Program-made: the position numbers and the translations under genes
Shown here: in pieces, positions 51,648 to 60,055 of the stretch
Layout: every line of letters starts with the position of its first letter
Position numbering within the stretch: the stretch's first letter is position 1
Notes under the pieces: generated by a model
Told to the model about the DNA's origin: nothing
The model's input: the letters and a program-made list of their open reading frames with translations, nothing else
Databases searched by the model: none
From: Bog-473 sp963750075
Lineage (GTDB): Bacteria; Actinomycetota; Acidimicrobiia; Acidimicrobiales; RAAP-2
DNA length: 64,000 bases
Assembly (NCBI GenBank): GCA_963750075.1
Contig: CAVVPG010000004.1
Span: forward strand, 558,001-622,000
Reading direction: 5' to 3'

Positions 51648-52178
51648 TCACGGGCGCGTCAGCGACCAGGTGCCCGACGATCCGGTCGCGCGCACCAACA
51701 GGTCGGCCATGCCGGCGAGCCGGCCGGGCGGATCGTCGCCACCGGTGAGATCGAGCGCCACGAGCGGGCTCCCCGGGCCCGCGGGGCGAGGCCGGTTGAC
51801 GGCGTCGCGCACCGGGAAGTGGGGCCCGCCGCCATCGGCGTGGCCGTCGCGCCACAGGGCGCGGCAGAGGCCGACGGCCTCGGCGAGGCGGTCGTCGAAG
51901 GGCGGCGTGCAGCACAGCACGCTCCGCCCGCCGCACACGAGGTCGAGGCTGGTGAGCTCGCGCGCGAGGAGCGAGGGGTGGCGCCCCTCCGGCGAGAGGC
52001 CGACCCGGGCGCCCAGGAGGAGACGGGGCACCGAGGGGCTCAGGCCGGCCAACAGCACGAAGGGGTCGCCCAGGGTGCTCTCAGGGACGAAGACGGCGCC
52101 AGCGCCCTCCTCCAGGGCTTGCAGGGCCTGTGCCCGCAACCCGGCAGCGTCGTCGGCCTGGAGGAACCGTCCTTCCAC
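51648..52178 (-). CDS. Short LLM-class flavin oxidoreductase-like protein
   Basis: 176 aa, about half the length of typical luciferase-like proteins. The recognisable blocks are PRLLLGARVGLSPEGRHPSLLARELTSLDLVCGGRSVLCC (in pieces) and DRLAEAVGLCRALWRDGHADGGGPHFPVRDAVNRP, which match the middle of the LLM barrel. The N-terminal strands and last helices are reduced, so catalysis is doubtful; a degenerate or regulatory role is possible. The GTG start at 52178 precedes VEGRFLQADDA. Confidence 0.72.
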   Translation of the reverse strand: MEGRFLQADDAAGLRAQALQALEEGAGAVFVPESTLGDPFVLLAGLSPSVPRLLLGARVGLSPEGRHPSLLARELTSLDLVCGGRSVLCCTPPFDDRLAEAVGLCRALWRDGHADGGGPHFPVRDAVNRPRPAGPGSPLVALDLTGGDDPPGRLAGMADLLVRATGSSGTWSLTRP

Positions 52179-52217
52179 GGCGAGGCAGGTTAGGGCGCTC
52201 GGAGGCCCGCCCCGGTG

Positions 52218-53219
52218 TCAGGCGGCGCTCGTGGCGAGGCAGCGCGACCCGCGCTGCACCCGCTCCTCCCACCAGGCCAGCTCGTCGCCGGGCCCGCCGA
52301 GCGCCTTCTCCCATCCGAACTGGAGCATGCAGCCGAGCAGCTCGAGGGCGACGGCGTCGTCCCACCACGCCGAGGTCGCGACGCCGCTGCGCTCCAGCGC
52401 GTCCCGGTACGACGCCAGCACGACGTCCTTCGGCTCGGGCAGGAGCGCTGCGTTGAGTGCGAGATACCACGAGAGGTCCGCCAGCGGTGAGGCCTCGCCG
52501 GGTGCCTCGCCGAAGTCGAGCAGGACCGTCCGGCCGTCGGGGTGGCTGCCCAGATTGGCCGCCTTCCAGTCCCCGTGGACGAGGGTGTGCGGCACACGCG
52601 CCAGCGCAGCGACCAGTGGCGTCGGGTCGTCGAGCAGGGGCAGGACCGCCGCGGCCATGGACGACGAGACGTCGGGCAGGCGCCGCCAGCCCTCGTCCAT
52701 GGCCCGCGGCACCACGCCGTCGTTCCCCCGAGCCGATTCGCGGGCGGCCACGGTGGGCGAGAACATGAGGTAGCGCCGGGTCGACGACGTCAGGCCGACG
52801 TCGTCGCTCCATCCCCAAAAGGTGGCGTGGAGGGCGGCCATGTGGTCCATGAAGCGGCGGTGCTGCTCCGGCGTGAACGGCGCGTCCGGTTCGAGCAACG
52901 CGGCACTGACGTCGCGCAGCAGGATCCTCCCCACCGCGCCGTCGAACGCCGCCGCCACCACGGCGTGGTCGACGACGGGCGGCAGGCGTCCCAGGAGCCC
53001 GCTCTCCCACAAGGCGACGTAGGAGCGACCGGGGTCGCCGGTGGCCCGCAGGAGCCAGTCGTCTTCGGGGTCCTGGTACTTGAGGACGAAGCGCTCGCCG
53101 CCGATGACCACCCGCTCGAACCGGGCCCCGGACTTGGTGTCCTCGGGCACCCAGGGCACTCGCTCCTCGGCTCGACCCAGCAGCTCGTCGAGGCCGAGGC
53201 CCGAAGGCGGCTCAGGCAT
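52218..53219 (-). CDS. Aminoglycoside phosphotransferase (APH)-fold kinase
   Basis: 333 aa. The kinase-like motifs are an ATP-binding Lys in GERFVLKYQDP, the catalytic Brenner-type loop LVHGDWKAANLGSH and the DFGEAPGE metal motif. The family phosphorylates aminoglycosides, macrolides, choline or other small molecules; nothing here identifies the substrate. The ATG overlaps the SnoaL-like gene's stop by 8 bases. Confidence 0.85.
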   Translation of the reverse strand: MPEPPSGLGLDELLGRAEERVPWVPEDTKSGARFERVVIGGERFVLKYQDPEDDWLLRATGDPGRSYVALWESGLLGRLPPVVDHAVVAAAFDGAVGRILLRDVSAALLEPDAPFTPEQHRRFMDHMAALHATFWGWSDDVGLTSSTRRYLMFSPTVAARESARGNDGVVPRAMDEGWRRLPDVSSSMAAAVLPLLDDPTPLVAALARVPHTLVHGDWKAANLGSHPDGRTVLLDFGEAPGEASPLADLSWYLALNAALLPEPKDVVLASYRDALERSGVATSAWWDDAVALELLGCMLQFGWEKALGGPGDELAWWEERVQRGSRCLATSAA

Positions 53220-53628
53220 CGGCGGCTTGGGCCATCTCGGCCTGCAGCGCGGCCGGCCAGCGGCCGCCGCACCAGGCCTGGTCCTGCACGATCCGTCCCT
53301 CGTCGACCGCGACGACGTGGGCCTGGTGCACGGCGTGCGGCACGCCGTCCTCGAGCCAGCGCAGCGTGAAGGTGACGAGCTCGCCTCCCGGGACCGGCGT
53401 ACGGGTGAGGTCCTCGAACGTCCCCGGGTCCGCGTACCACCGAGCCAGCTCGGCGGCGACCGCGTCGGCGCCGCGGACGGTGAAGCGCCAATTGGGCACC
53501 GTGGCATCGAGGACGACCTCGTCACTCAGGACGTCCACCCCGGGCATGCCGCCGGCCTCGATGGAGGACAAGAACCTGCCGATGACCTCGGCGGTGGTCG
53601 TGTCGGTGGGAATCTCCGTGGTCTCCAT
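53212..53628 (-). CDS. SnoaL/NTF2-like domain protein
   Basis: 138 aa. The cone-like NTF2 fold is suggested by EVIGRFLSSIEAGGMPGVDVLSDEVVLDATVPNWRFTVRG (in pieces) and ELVTFTLRWLEDGVPHAVHQAHVVAVDEGRI. It may be an isomerase, dehydratase or binding protein. The ATG at 53628 is preceded by GAGGAGG and was preferred over longer frames. It overlaps the kinase gene. Confidence 0.83.
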   Translation of the reverse strand: METTEIPTDTTTAEVIGRFLSSIEAGGMPGVDVLSDEVVLDATVPNWRFTVRGADAVAAELARWYADPGTFEDLTRTPVPGGELVTFTLRWLEDGVPHAVHQAHVVAVDEGRIVQDQAWCGGRWPAALQAEMAQAADA

Positions 53629-53770
53629 GGGGGCCTCCTCGGCTGTCCTCGACACCCTGGAGGGGCACTCTGCACCTGCCATCACCAAGGCCGAGCACAC
53701 GGACTTTGCCACACCGGGCGACAGCAGCACCGATGAGCCCGCACCGGGCCGTCACCTCCCGGTGACCCGC

Positions 53771-54831
53771 TCAGGCGCGCTCCCACCACCCGCCGACGTC
53801 CCGGGCCAGGCCGGCCTGGGCGAGGCGCTCGAGCGCCCCGCACAGCGTCGCCAGGTCGAGGCCGCTGCTGCGGGCCAAGTGGTCGAGCGAGGCGGGGTCC
53901 GGCGACAGGGTGTCGTAGACGAGCCGGTCCCCGCCCGAGGCCGGCACCTGGCGCGGCGCGGGCCGGGCGGGGTGGCTGCCGGCGGCGAGGGCCGGCACCG
54001 ACGCGCCGGCCAGGGAGAGGGCGACGAGCACGTCGCCCGCCGAGCAGACGGGGAAGGCACCGTCGGCCAGGAGCGCGTTCGTGCCGTCCGAGGTCGCGCT
54101 GCGGATGGAGCCCGGCACGGCGCCCACAGGGATGCCGCGGGCCAGGGCGGCGTCGACCGTGTGACGCGAGCCGCCGTGGTGCCTGCTCTCGATCACGACG
54201 ACCACGTCGCTGAGGGCCGCCAGCAGGCGGTTGCGCACCGGGAAGCGCCACTTCTCCGTGCGCACCCCGGCCGGCGACTCGGACACGATGGCCCCGAGCT
54301 CGGCCACGCGTTCCCACAGCCGGGCGTGACGCCGCGGGTAGGGGTCGTCGAGCCCGCCGGCGACGACGCCGATGGGACCGGCGCCCGCGCCGCAGGCGCC
54401 CTCGTGGGCCGCCCCGTCGATCCCCAGCGCGAGGCCGGACACGACGCCGACCCCGGCCGCCGCCAGGTCGGCACCCAGCTGGGCGGCCACACCGATGCCG
54501 TAGCGCGTCGGGCGCGCGTGCCCACCAGGGCCACGGTCGGCGCCGCCTCGAGCACGGCGGGGTCCCCGAGGCAGAAGAGGAGCGCGGGGGCACCTGGCTC
54601 GTCGGCGAGCCGCGTGGGCCACGCCGCCCGGCCGGCCCGGAGGACGCGGATCCCGAGCTCGACATGGCGCTCCCAGATCCTCGCCACCTCGTCTTCGGAG
54701 CCCGCCGCCCCGCGCACGCGCGCCCAGGCCGCCGACGGCGGGTCGTCCGCCAACAGGTCCCGCAAGGCGGACGGACCGATGGACGGCACCGTGGCCAACG
54801 CTACGGCGTAGGCCTCCTCGGGCAGCGTCAC
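53771..54831 (-). pseudogene. dprA: DNA-processing protein DprA, frame broken by a one-base loss near 54512
   Basis: From 54831 (GTG, overlapping the comM stop) the frame reads MTLPEEAYAVALATVPSIGP ... VALVGTR and then shifts. In the next frame it continues PTRYGIGVAAQLG, GVVSGLALGIDGAAHEGA, GGLDDPYPRRH, RTEKWRFPVRNRLLAALSDVVVVIES and SGSIRSATSDGTNALLADGAF-like Rossmann-fold motifs, ending in a winged-helix-like tail. The expected VGTRR-PT reads ACG-CGC-GC-CCG, so one base is missing in a CG run. Intact DprA would be about 353 aa and would load RecA on incoming ssDNA. Either a real lesion or a sequence error. Confidence 0.87.
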
Positions 54832-56300
54832 GCTGCGACCACGGTGCGACCGGCGCGCAGCGAGAGGGCTTCGGCTGCGTGTGCGAAGGACACCGTGTCC
54901 TCACCGGCGAGGTCGGCCACGGTCCGGGCCACCCGCGCCACCTTGTGCAGGCCGCGTGCGCTCAGCACACCCGACCTGAGCTTCGAGCCGAGCAGCGCCT
55001 CGGCGTCCGGCGCGAGGTGCGGTCGGTCGTCGGTCCGGGGCCGCGACGCGGCGCGGGTGCGGGCCGTGGCGACGCGCGCCGTCACGTCGGCCGACGCCTC
55101 TCCCGGCACACCGGAGAGGAGCTCGTCGGCGTCGGGCCGGCTCAGCGGGACGACGAGGTCGAACCGGTCCAGCAGGGGCGCGGAGATGCGGCGGCGGTAG
55201 CGAGCCCGCGCCACCGCGCTGCAGGCGCAGGCACCCTCGTACACACCCTCGCCACAGGGGCACGGGTTCATGGCGGCGACGAGGAGGAAGGCCGCCGGGA
55301 AGGTGACGGTGCCTCCGGCGCGGCTCACCCGGATCACCCCTTCCTCGAGCGGTTGGCGGAGCGCCTCGAGTGCGGCCACCGGGAACTCGCCGAGCTCGTC
55401 GAGAAACAGCACGCCATGGGTGGCGAGACTCACCTCGCCGGGCCGGAGCGACCAGCTGCCGCCGCCGACCAGCGAGACGATGGACGCCTGGTGGTGCGGG
55501 GCCCGGAAGGGCGGGCGGTCGAACAGGGCGCCGTCGGGCAGCGTGCCGCCGGCCGCCGAGTGGATGCGTGTCACCGCCAGTGCCTCGGACGGGGTGAGCG
55601 GCGGGAGCAGGCCGCCCAGGCGCTCGGCCAGCATGGTCTTGCCGGAGCCGGGCGGCCCCACCATGAGCAGGTGGTGGCGCCCGGCCGCGGCCACCTCGAG
55701 CGCCCGGCGACCCACCGCCTGGCCCCGGACATCGGCCAGGTCCGGGGCGTGGACGGTGGCGGACACCGCGGACGGGGGCGGCGGCTCGGGCCACTGCGCC
55801 CGGCCGCGCAGCACGGAGATCAGCCCCCCGAGAGTCGCAGCGCCGTGGACGTGGTCACCCCGCACGAGCGCCGCCTCCCGCACGTCGCACAGAGGCACGA
55901 CGAGGCCGAGCGGCGCCGAGGCGTCAGCCAGGGCGATCATGCCCGGCACGTGCCGTAGTGAGCCGTTGAGCCCGAGCTCGCCACAGAAGGCCAGGCCCGC
56001 GGTGGAGGCGAGGTCGACCTCGCCGATGGCGGCCAAGAGCCCGACCGCGATGGGCAGGTCGAGCCCCGCTCCGCCCTTGCGCACGCCCGAGGGGGCCAAG
56101 TTGCAAGTGATCCTCCGCATCGGCCACGACAGGCCACTGGACAAGAAGGCTGCACGCACCCGATCGCGCGCCTCGCGCACCGCGGCGTCGGGCAGGCCGA
56201 CGATGGTGAAGCCAGGAAGGCCGTTGGACACGTGGACCTCGACGGAAACGGGACTGCCCACCGTTCCGCGCAGCGTGAGCGTGGCGATGGCGGCGAGCAT
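54828..56300 (-). CDS. comM: YifB-family Mg-chelatase-like AAA+ ATPase ComM
   Basis: 490 aa. An N-terminal Lon-protease-like domain (TCNLAPSGVRKGGAGLDLPIAVGLLAA) precedes a Mg-chelatase AAA+ core: Walker A VGPPGSGKT (about 214-222), PFRAPHHQAS, Walker B VLFLDELGEF and the Cys cluster NPCPCG...CACS that may bind metal. ComM is the branch-migration helicase of natural transformation. It lies directly upstream of dprA (GTGA overlap), the usual pairing. In relatives yraN comes immediately upstream; here that neighbour is 5.9 kb away. Confidence 0.93.
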   Translation of the reverse strand: MLAAIATLTLRGTVGSPVSVEVHVSNGLPGFTIVGLPDAAVREARDRVRAAFLSSGLSWPMRRITCNLAPSGVRKGGAGLDLPIAVGLLAAIGEVDLASTAGLAFCGELGLNGSLRHVPGMIALADASAPLGLVVPLCDVREAALVRGDHVHGAATLGGLISVLRGRAQWPEPPPPSAVSATVHAPDLADVRGQAVGRRALEVAAAGRHHLLMVGPPGSGKTMLAERLGGLLPPLTPSEALAVTRIHSAAGGTLPDGALFDRPPFRAPHHQASIVSLVGGGSWSLRPGEVSLATHGVLFLDELGEFPVAALEALRQPLEEGVIRVSRAGGTVTFPAAFLLVAAMNPCPCGEGVYEGACACSAVARARYRRRISAPLLDRFDLVVPLSRPDADELLSGVPGEASADVTARVATARTRAASRPRTDDRPHLAPDAEALLGSKLRSGVLSARGLHKVARVARTVADLAGEDTVSFAHAAEALSLRAGRTVVAA

Positions 56301-56955
56301 GCTGAAGAACGGTCGCGCTGGCGGCGCTTCCGTTGTCGGCCGTGCTCCGACCGGATCAGTTGGCTGTCCGGGTATCCCGGGTTGTGGTCACCCCAGCGAC
56401 ACGCACGATGTCATCTCATGCCCCCCAGTACATTGCCGCCGGCACGGTGGGCAGCTGGCGGTCCTGCATGGTCCAACTGCCTTCAGCGTCACCAGGCGGG
56501 CGGGAGCCTGCTGATCCCGAACGGTTCGGTTGGACGTCTGTTCCAACTGCACAGCTGTCGTGATTGATCCCCCAGAGCACGTGGCCGCAGTCCATCAGTC
56601 TGCGACCGCCTGAATGGGTACTGCTCCCGCGTTGAGTCGGACACAGCACCCTGATTCCAGGCTGCCCCGTCACGGCAGGCACGTGCGACTTCCGGCATTG
56701 AACAACAAACAGACAACTTCTGAGGAAATGGAGCACTCGACTCCCTGCTTGAGTATCTGTTGATTCGTGGGAAGTGCACAAGGCGGTCAGGGCAGCGCCT
56801 CTGCCATCAGGGCATCCGATGCCGACCGACATGGCACGGTCGCGGTCTTGAACCACGCGATAACGGTGGGACAGCTCACTGCTGGAGGTGACGGTGACCG
56901 GCGTCGTTGGTCAGGGTCGCGGTGCCAGTGAGCGTGCTACCGGCGTAAGTGAACC
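56301..56955. other. 655-base stretch with no supported gene
   Basis: Several open frames exist on both strands, but none has the codon pattern of the window or a recognisable product. The stretch is lower in GC than the flanking comM. I see no terminal inverted repeats, tRNA or rRNA. Confidence 0.6.
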
Positions 56956-57732
56956 ATGGGACGCGGAGATGGAGATCGGCACGGCACTCAAAATTGGGAT
57001 GAGGAGCTGGCCTTCACCCCATCCAGCAAGAAGAAAGATGCCCTGGAAAACATGCAGCACGCCGCGGAGGAAGCGGCTGGCGCCCTTAGAGAAGTCTCCA
57101 TGGTGCTAGATGAAATCGCACTCGACATGAGCTTCGCCAGACACGCCAGCAGAATGCCGCTGCAACTGGCTTCCGGTCGAATTGAAAACATCGCTCGGAC
57201 CCTCATCAGTGAGGCGCATGCTTGCGGCCCGGTTGGCGCGATGCACGCGTCCATCATCGGGGAGGTTGCGCTGTCTGCCGCCACGATATCGGTGCTCCCA
57301 TTCGCCGACAACGCTGGTCACGCGGCCATGCATCGCTTCAAGGCGTCCCATGAGCGCGCAATGAGAAACCTGGAACGGGTGCACCGGTACGCCGAGAGCG
57401 CTCAATCTGAAACGAGGAAAGATCTGAGTCTCCAGATCAAGACTCTGTCCGGGGAACTTTACGGCCTTGCCGCAGAGGTTGGCATGGAGATGGCTCAACA
57501 TCGTCGTGAACTCGAAGAGGCGATGAACACGAGACAGCTTCCTGCCAACTCGGCCTTGGAAGATCTGGATCAAGTAATTCAGAAGATCCGCTCGGGCGCG
57601 CAGCAGGGTTCGGTTGACGAAGATCGAATCTCGTTGCTCGGCTCGACGAGCAGTCTTCTGGAGAGGTTGGCAGAGATTGAATTCAAGATCGCGGAGATCT
57701 TTGCGCAGCTAACTGGCGACGCTCCTCTGTAG
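56956..57732 (+). CDS. Orphan alpha-helical/coiled-coil protein, 258 aa
   Basis: Not recognised. The protein is rich in Ala, Glu, Leu and Met with heptad-like stretches (ENMQHAAEEAAGALREVSMVL, RNLERVHRYAESAQ, SLLERLAEIEFKIAEIFAQL), so long helices and perhaps a coiled coil are likely; no membrane segment or signal. GC content is lower than around it and AT-ending codons (GAA, AAT, ATT, AAA) are frequent, pointing to horizontal origin. The ATG at 56956 has weak support; later Met codons (for instance at MQHAAEE) are possible. No partner gene is adjacent. Confidence 0.65.
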   Translation: MGRGDGDRHGTQNWDEELAFTPSSKKKDALENMQHAAEEAAGALREVSMVLDEIALDMSFARHASRMPLQLASGRIENIARTLISEAHACGPVGAMHASIIGEVALSAATISVLPFADNAGHAAMHRFKASHERAMRNLERVHRYAESAQSETRKDLSLQIKTLSGELYGLAAEVGMEMAQHRRELEEAMNTRQLPANSALEDLDQVIQKIRSGAQQGSVDEDRISLLGSTSSLLERLAEIEFKIAEIFAQLTGDAPL

Positions 57733-57916
57733 GTCCCTCGCCTACGTCATTGGTCCGTGACGGGTGCCCCGGTGCGCCGGGAGGGAGGCCATTCCCACGG
57801 ATAGCCTGATAGGGCATGGCACTCTCAGCAGCACAGGTCCAGCGAATAGTCGGGCTCCGAGGTCGGCGGCACCCCGGTGTCCCGGACCACGTAGGCGACC
57901 CCGGGGGGCACTCCGG

Positions 57917-58237
57917 GTGAGAACGACGAGGGAGCACAATTACAAGGGACCTGTGGAGGTTTGGGTCGATGGCGCCCAGAAGTTCGGGGCGGATGTCCAT
58001 CTGACCAAACGCCAAAGCGTGGAGGAGACCAAGACCTTGGTCGGCACCGAATCCGTGGTGTTATCGACGGCGTGGGATGGTCGGTTCCACGGGCTGGCCC
58101 AGGAGGACTTGCAGAGCCTACGGGCGGTCGGAGAATTCGAGCTGATCCTGCCGCCCGGCGATCGTAAGGGTCGAGCTGTGCTGCCCAACGATAGGGACCT
58201 CGCCTACCTTCAGGGTCTCGGCGACCCACCGTTCTGA
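57917..58237 (+). CDS. Small orphan protein, 106 aa
   Basis: Not recognised. From a GTG preceded by a G-rich stretch, the product reads VRTTREHNYKGPVEVWVDG, then TKRQSVEETKTLVGTESVVLSTA, WDGRFHGLAQEDLQSLRA and LPNDRDLAYLQGLGDPPF. The fold is probably a small alpha/beta domain with no membrane segment. Its even hydrophobic pattern suggests a real, cytoplasmic protein of mobile or lineage-specific origin. It follows the coiled-coil gene by 184 bases. Confidence 0.5.
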   Translation: MRTTREHNYKGPVEVWVDGAQKFGADVHLTKRQSVEETKTLVGTESVVLSTAWDGRFHGLAQEDLQSLRAVGEFELILPPGDRKGRAVLPNDRDLAYLQGLGDPPF

Positions 58238-58542
58238 ACCCGGCCGCCGCCCGGAGCTGTAATCGGCCCGGCAAAGAGTCGGACCGCGCGACCGGTCCGT
58301 GGAAGCAGCCCGAGCACATTGGCGATGGCTCAGGGCCTGCCCTCACCCCCAAGGCGGCGGCACACGGTCTCACGGCAGGTGGGAGGCGTGAGCGCGTGTC
58401 CCGGGCACTGCCCGGGAGACCGCTCCCGTGACGCCTCGCCGGACATCGCCGCGCCAGCGCCGCGTATCAGGCGTCATCGGTGCCAGGTCAACATTCCCGA
58501 GCCACTGTTGCCGCTGCGCCAATCGCGGCCATGGGGCGACAT

Positions 58543-58582
58543 GGCTCGGCTCGGCTCGGCTCGGCTCGGCTCGGCTCGGCTC
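58543..58582. repeat. Pentanucleotide tandem repeat (GGCTC)8
   Basis: Eight perfect GGCTC units in a row, 40 bases, then CAGCC. No other simple array of this kind occurs in the window. It lies outside any gene I can support. Confidence 0.95.
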
Positions 58583-58780
58583 AGCCCTCACCGGGGTTGA
58601 GCCGCGAGTGATCCCTTGGCGCTCCGGGGTCTCTAGAAGATGCCGTTGCGCTACTGCAGAACTACCGTGACTAGGTAATTGAGACCCGATGGCGAACCAC
58701 AGCCTGACTGGTATGAGATCACGACGCCCGGGACCTCGGTCACGAACGTGAGCCCCCCAAGCGTAAGACACGGCACGAAG

Positions 58781-58852
58781 GTCGGCGGAGGTGCCCTGGG
58801 CGGTCGGGGGGGGGGGGGGTGCCATGGGCGGTCGGCGGAAGTGCCATGGGCG
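58781..58852. repeat. 22-base tandem repeat interrupted by a G14 homopolymer
   Basis: Unit GTCGGCGGA(G/A)GTGCC(C/A)TGGGCG. Copies at 58781-58802 and 58831-58852 are complete; the middle copy (58803-58830) has its GTCGGCGGAG replaced by GTC plus 14 G (58806-58819). A fourth, partial copy follows at 58853. Confidence 0.85.
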
Positions 58853-59033
58853 GTCGGCGGGGGTTCCCGTCACGCCATGGTCGGAGTCGAAACGAGGGGG
58901 AACTGCGGATGGCGGTGCCGACACGCTCGAGCAGGCACACCAGGCACGTCTCTTCATGAAATTGTCCTAATGTTGTGCAGGTCAGATCGTATGGCTCTAC
59001 TGGGCATGCCCGGCAAGTGAGTAGTGAGTACCT

Positions 59034-59726
59034 GTGCGATCCGAGCGGTATCAGAAGCGACGCCGGCCCGTACGTGCGCGCGCTCGGCACGCACGCGCAC
59101 GTGCCGCTCCGTCTCGGAGGGTCAGCAGACTGATCGGGGTCGCGCTGGCCATGGCTCTGCTCGCGACCGGCATCTGGCTAGGCCCAGATCTCGCCACGTT
59201 TTGGAAATCTGCCACAGCCGCGCTTTCCAGCCGCCCCACCGTCGCCGTGGTGGGTGACTCGATCACAAATTTGAGTCGGCAGTCGATCGCTACGTCTTTG
59301 GCGCAGGCGGGTTATCAGCCCTCCATTGAGGCGGTAAATGGCATCGAACTGGTGCAGGCCGTGCCGTTGGTCGACCAACTCGCCGCGCAGAAACCGAACG
59401 ACTGGATCGTCGAGCTCGGCACCAACGATGCCGGGCGCGACAATCCGTTGTGGGAGCTGCCGTTTCTTGCCGATTGGCAGCAGTTCCGCTCTTCTGCCTG
59501 CGTGATCTATCTCTCGGTTTCGTCACGCGCCGGGCCGATCGCAGCCCAGATTGACGCTTCCCTCGCGGGACTGGCCCGCGCCCATGCCAACGTTCACATC
59601 TTGGATTGGGGCAGTCTCGAATACGGGAACCCCGCGTGGATCGAACCGGACATGATCCACCCCACCCCCGCCGGTCAGGCCGAACTCGCCGCCCTCGAGG
59701 CTCAGGTGCTCCGCCGAGACTGCTGA
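59034..59726 (+). CDS. SGNH/GDSL-family hydrolase, membrane-anchored or secreted
   Basis: 230 aa. A basic N-terminus and one hydrophobic helix (LIGVALAMALLATGIWLG, about 33-50) precede the hydrolase. The SGNH blocks are present: VVGDSITN (Ser nucleophile), ELGTNDAG (block III) and PDMIHPTPAG (Asp-x-x-His). The protein would be a lipase, esterase or polysaccharide O-deacetylase on the outer face of the membrane. The GTG start gives the only plausible signal region. It sits in the low-GC island with no near partner. Confidence 0.85.
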   Translation: MRSERYQKRRRPVRARARHARARAAPSRRVSRLIGVALAMALLATGIWLGPDLATFWKSATAALSSRPTVAVVGDSITNLSRQSIATSLAQAGYQPSIEAVNGIELVQAVPLVDQLAAQKPNDWIVELGTNDAGRDNPLWELPFLADWQQFRSSACVIYLSVSSRAGPIAAQIDASLAGLARAHANVHILDWGSLEYGNPAWIEPDMIHPTPAGQAELAALEAQVLRRDC

Positions 59727-60055
59727 GGGACCGAAGTTGCCCGAGTCTGCCCGAGTTGCCGACGCCGGAGTGTTGGACGCATGTGCACAACCGCTCAGAG
59801 TGGATCCGGAAATCACTCCCCTACTGGCGGCGCAGTTCACGAAGTAGACCGCTCTAGAGAGTGTCCCGTACACCGACCGTCTGTTCGGGGCTACCGCTGT
59901 CATGATTCACGGTGGTTACTCCGTGGATACCAGACGTGACACTGGCAGGAGCCAAGTTCGACGAGGACTTCTTGCCCGCAGACGTTCGAGGATGAGGCCG
60001 CTCCCCGGTCTCGACTGGCACGCGACGTGGCCGGCCCCGGGTCCGGGCTGACCCC
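59727..60055. other. 329-base intergenic stretch
   Basis: No supported gene. A frame near 59918-59993 (VTLAGAKFDEDFLPADVRG) ends cleanly but is very short. The phrase GTGTCCCGTACACC near 59862 looks like an insertion-sequence end, but no second end or transposase remnant was found. Confidence 0.5.

Larger units (their letters stand above)
58238..59033. other. About 800 bases without a supported gene, rich in tandem repeats
   Basis: Frames on both strands are open for up to about 190 codons, but they read through simple repeats and look non-coding. The stretch holds the pentanucleotide array, a G14 run and a 22-base repeat described separately. Confidence 0.65.

Noticed and set aside
56416..56856. 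146-codon open frame on the minus strand
   Set aside because: No recognisable domain, no ribosome-binding site, and low-complexity composition; treated as chance.
58240..59030. Long open frames on both strands through the repeat region
   Set aside because: They run through simple repeats and lack the codon pattern of real genes in the window.
59855..59885. Insertion-sequence end around GTGTCCCGTACACC
   Set aside because: No matching inverted end, target duplication or transposase fragment was found on either side.
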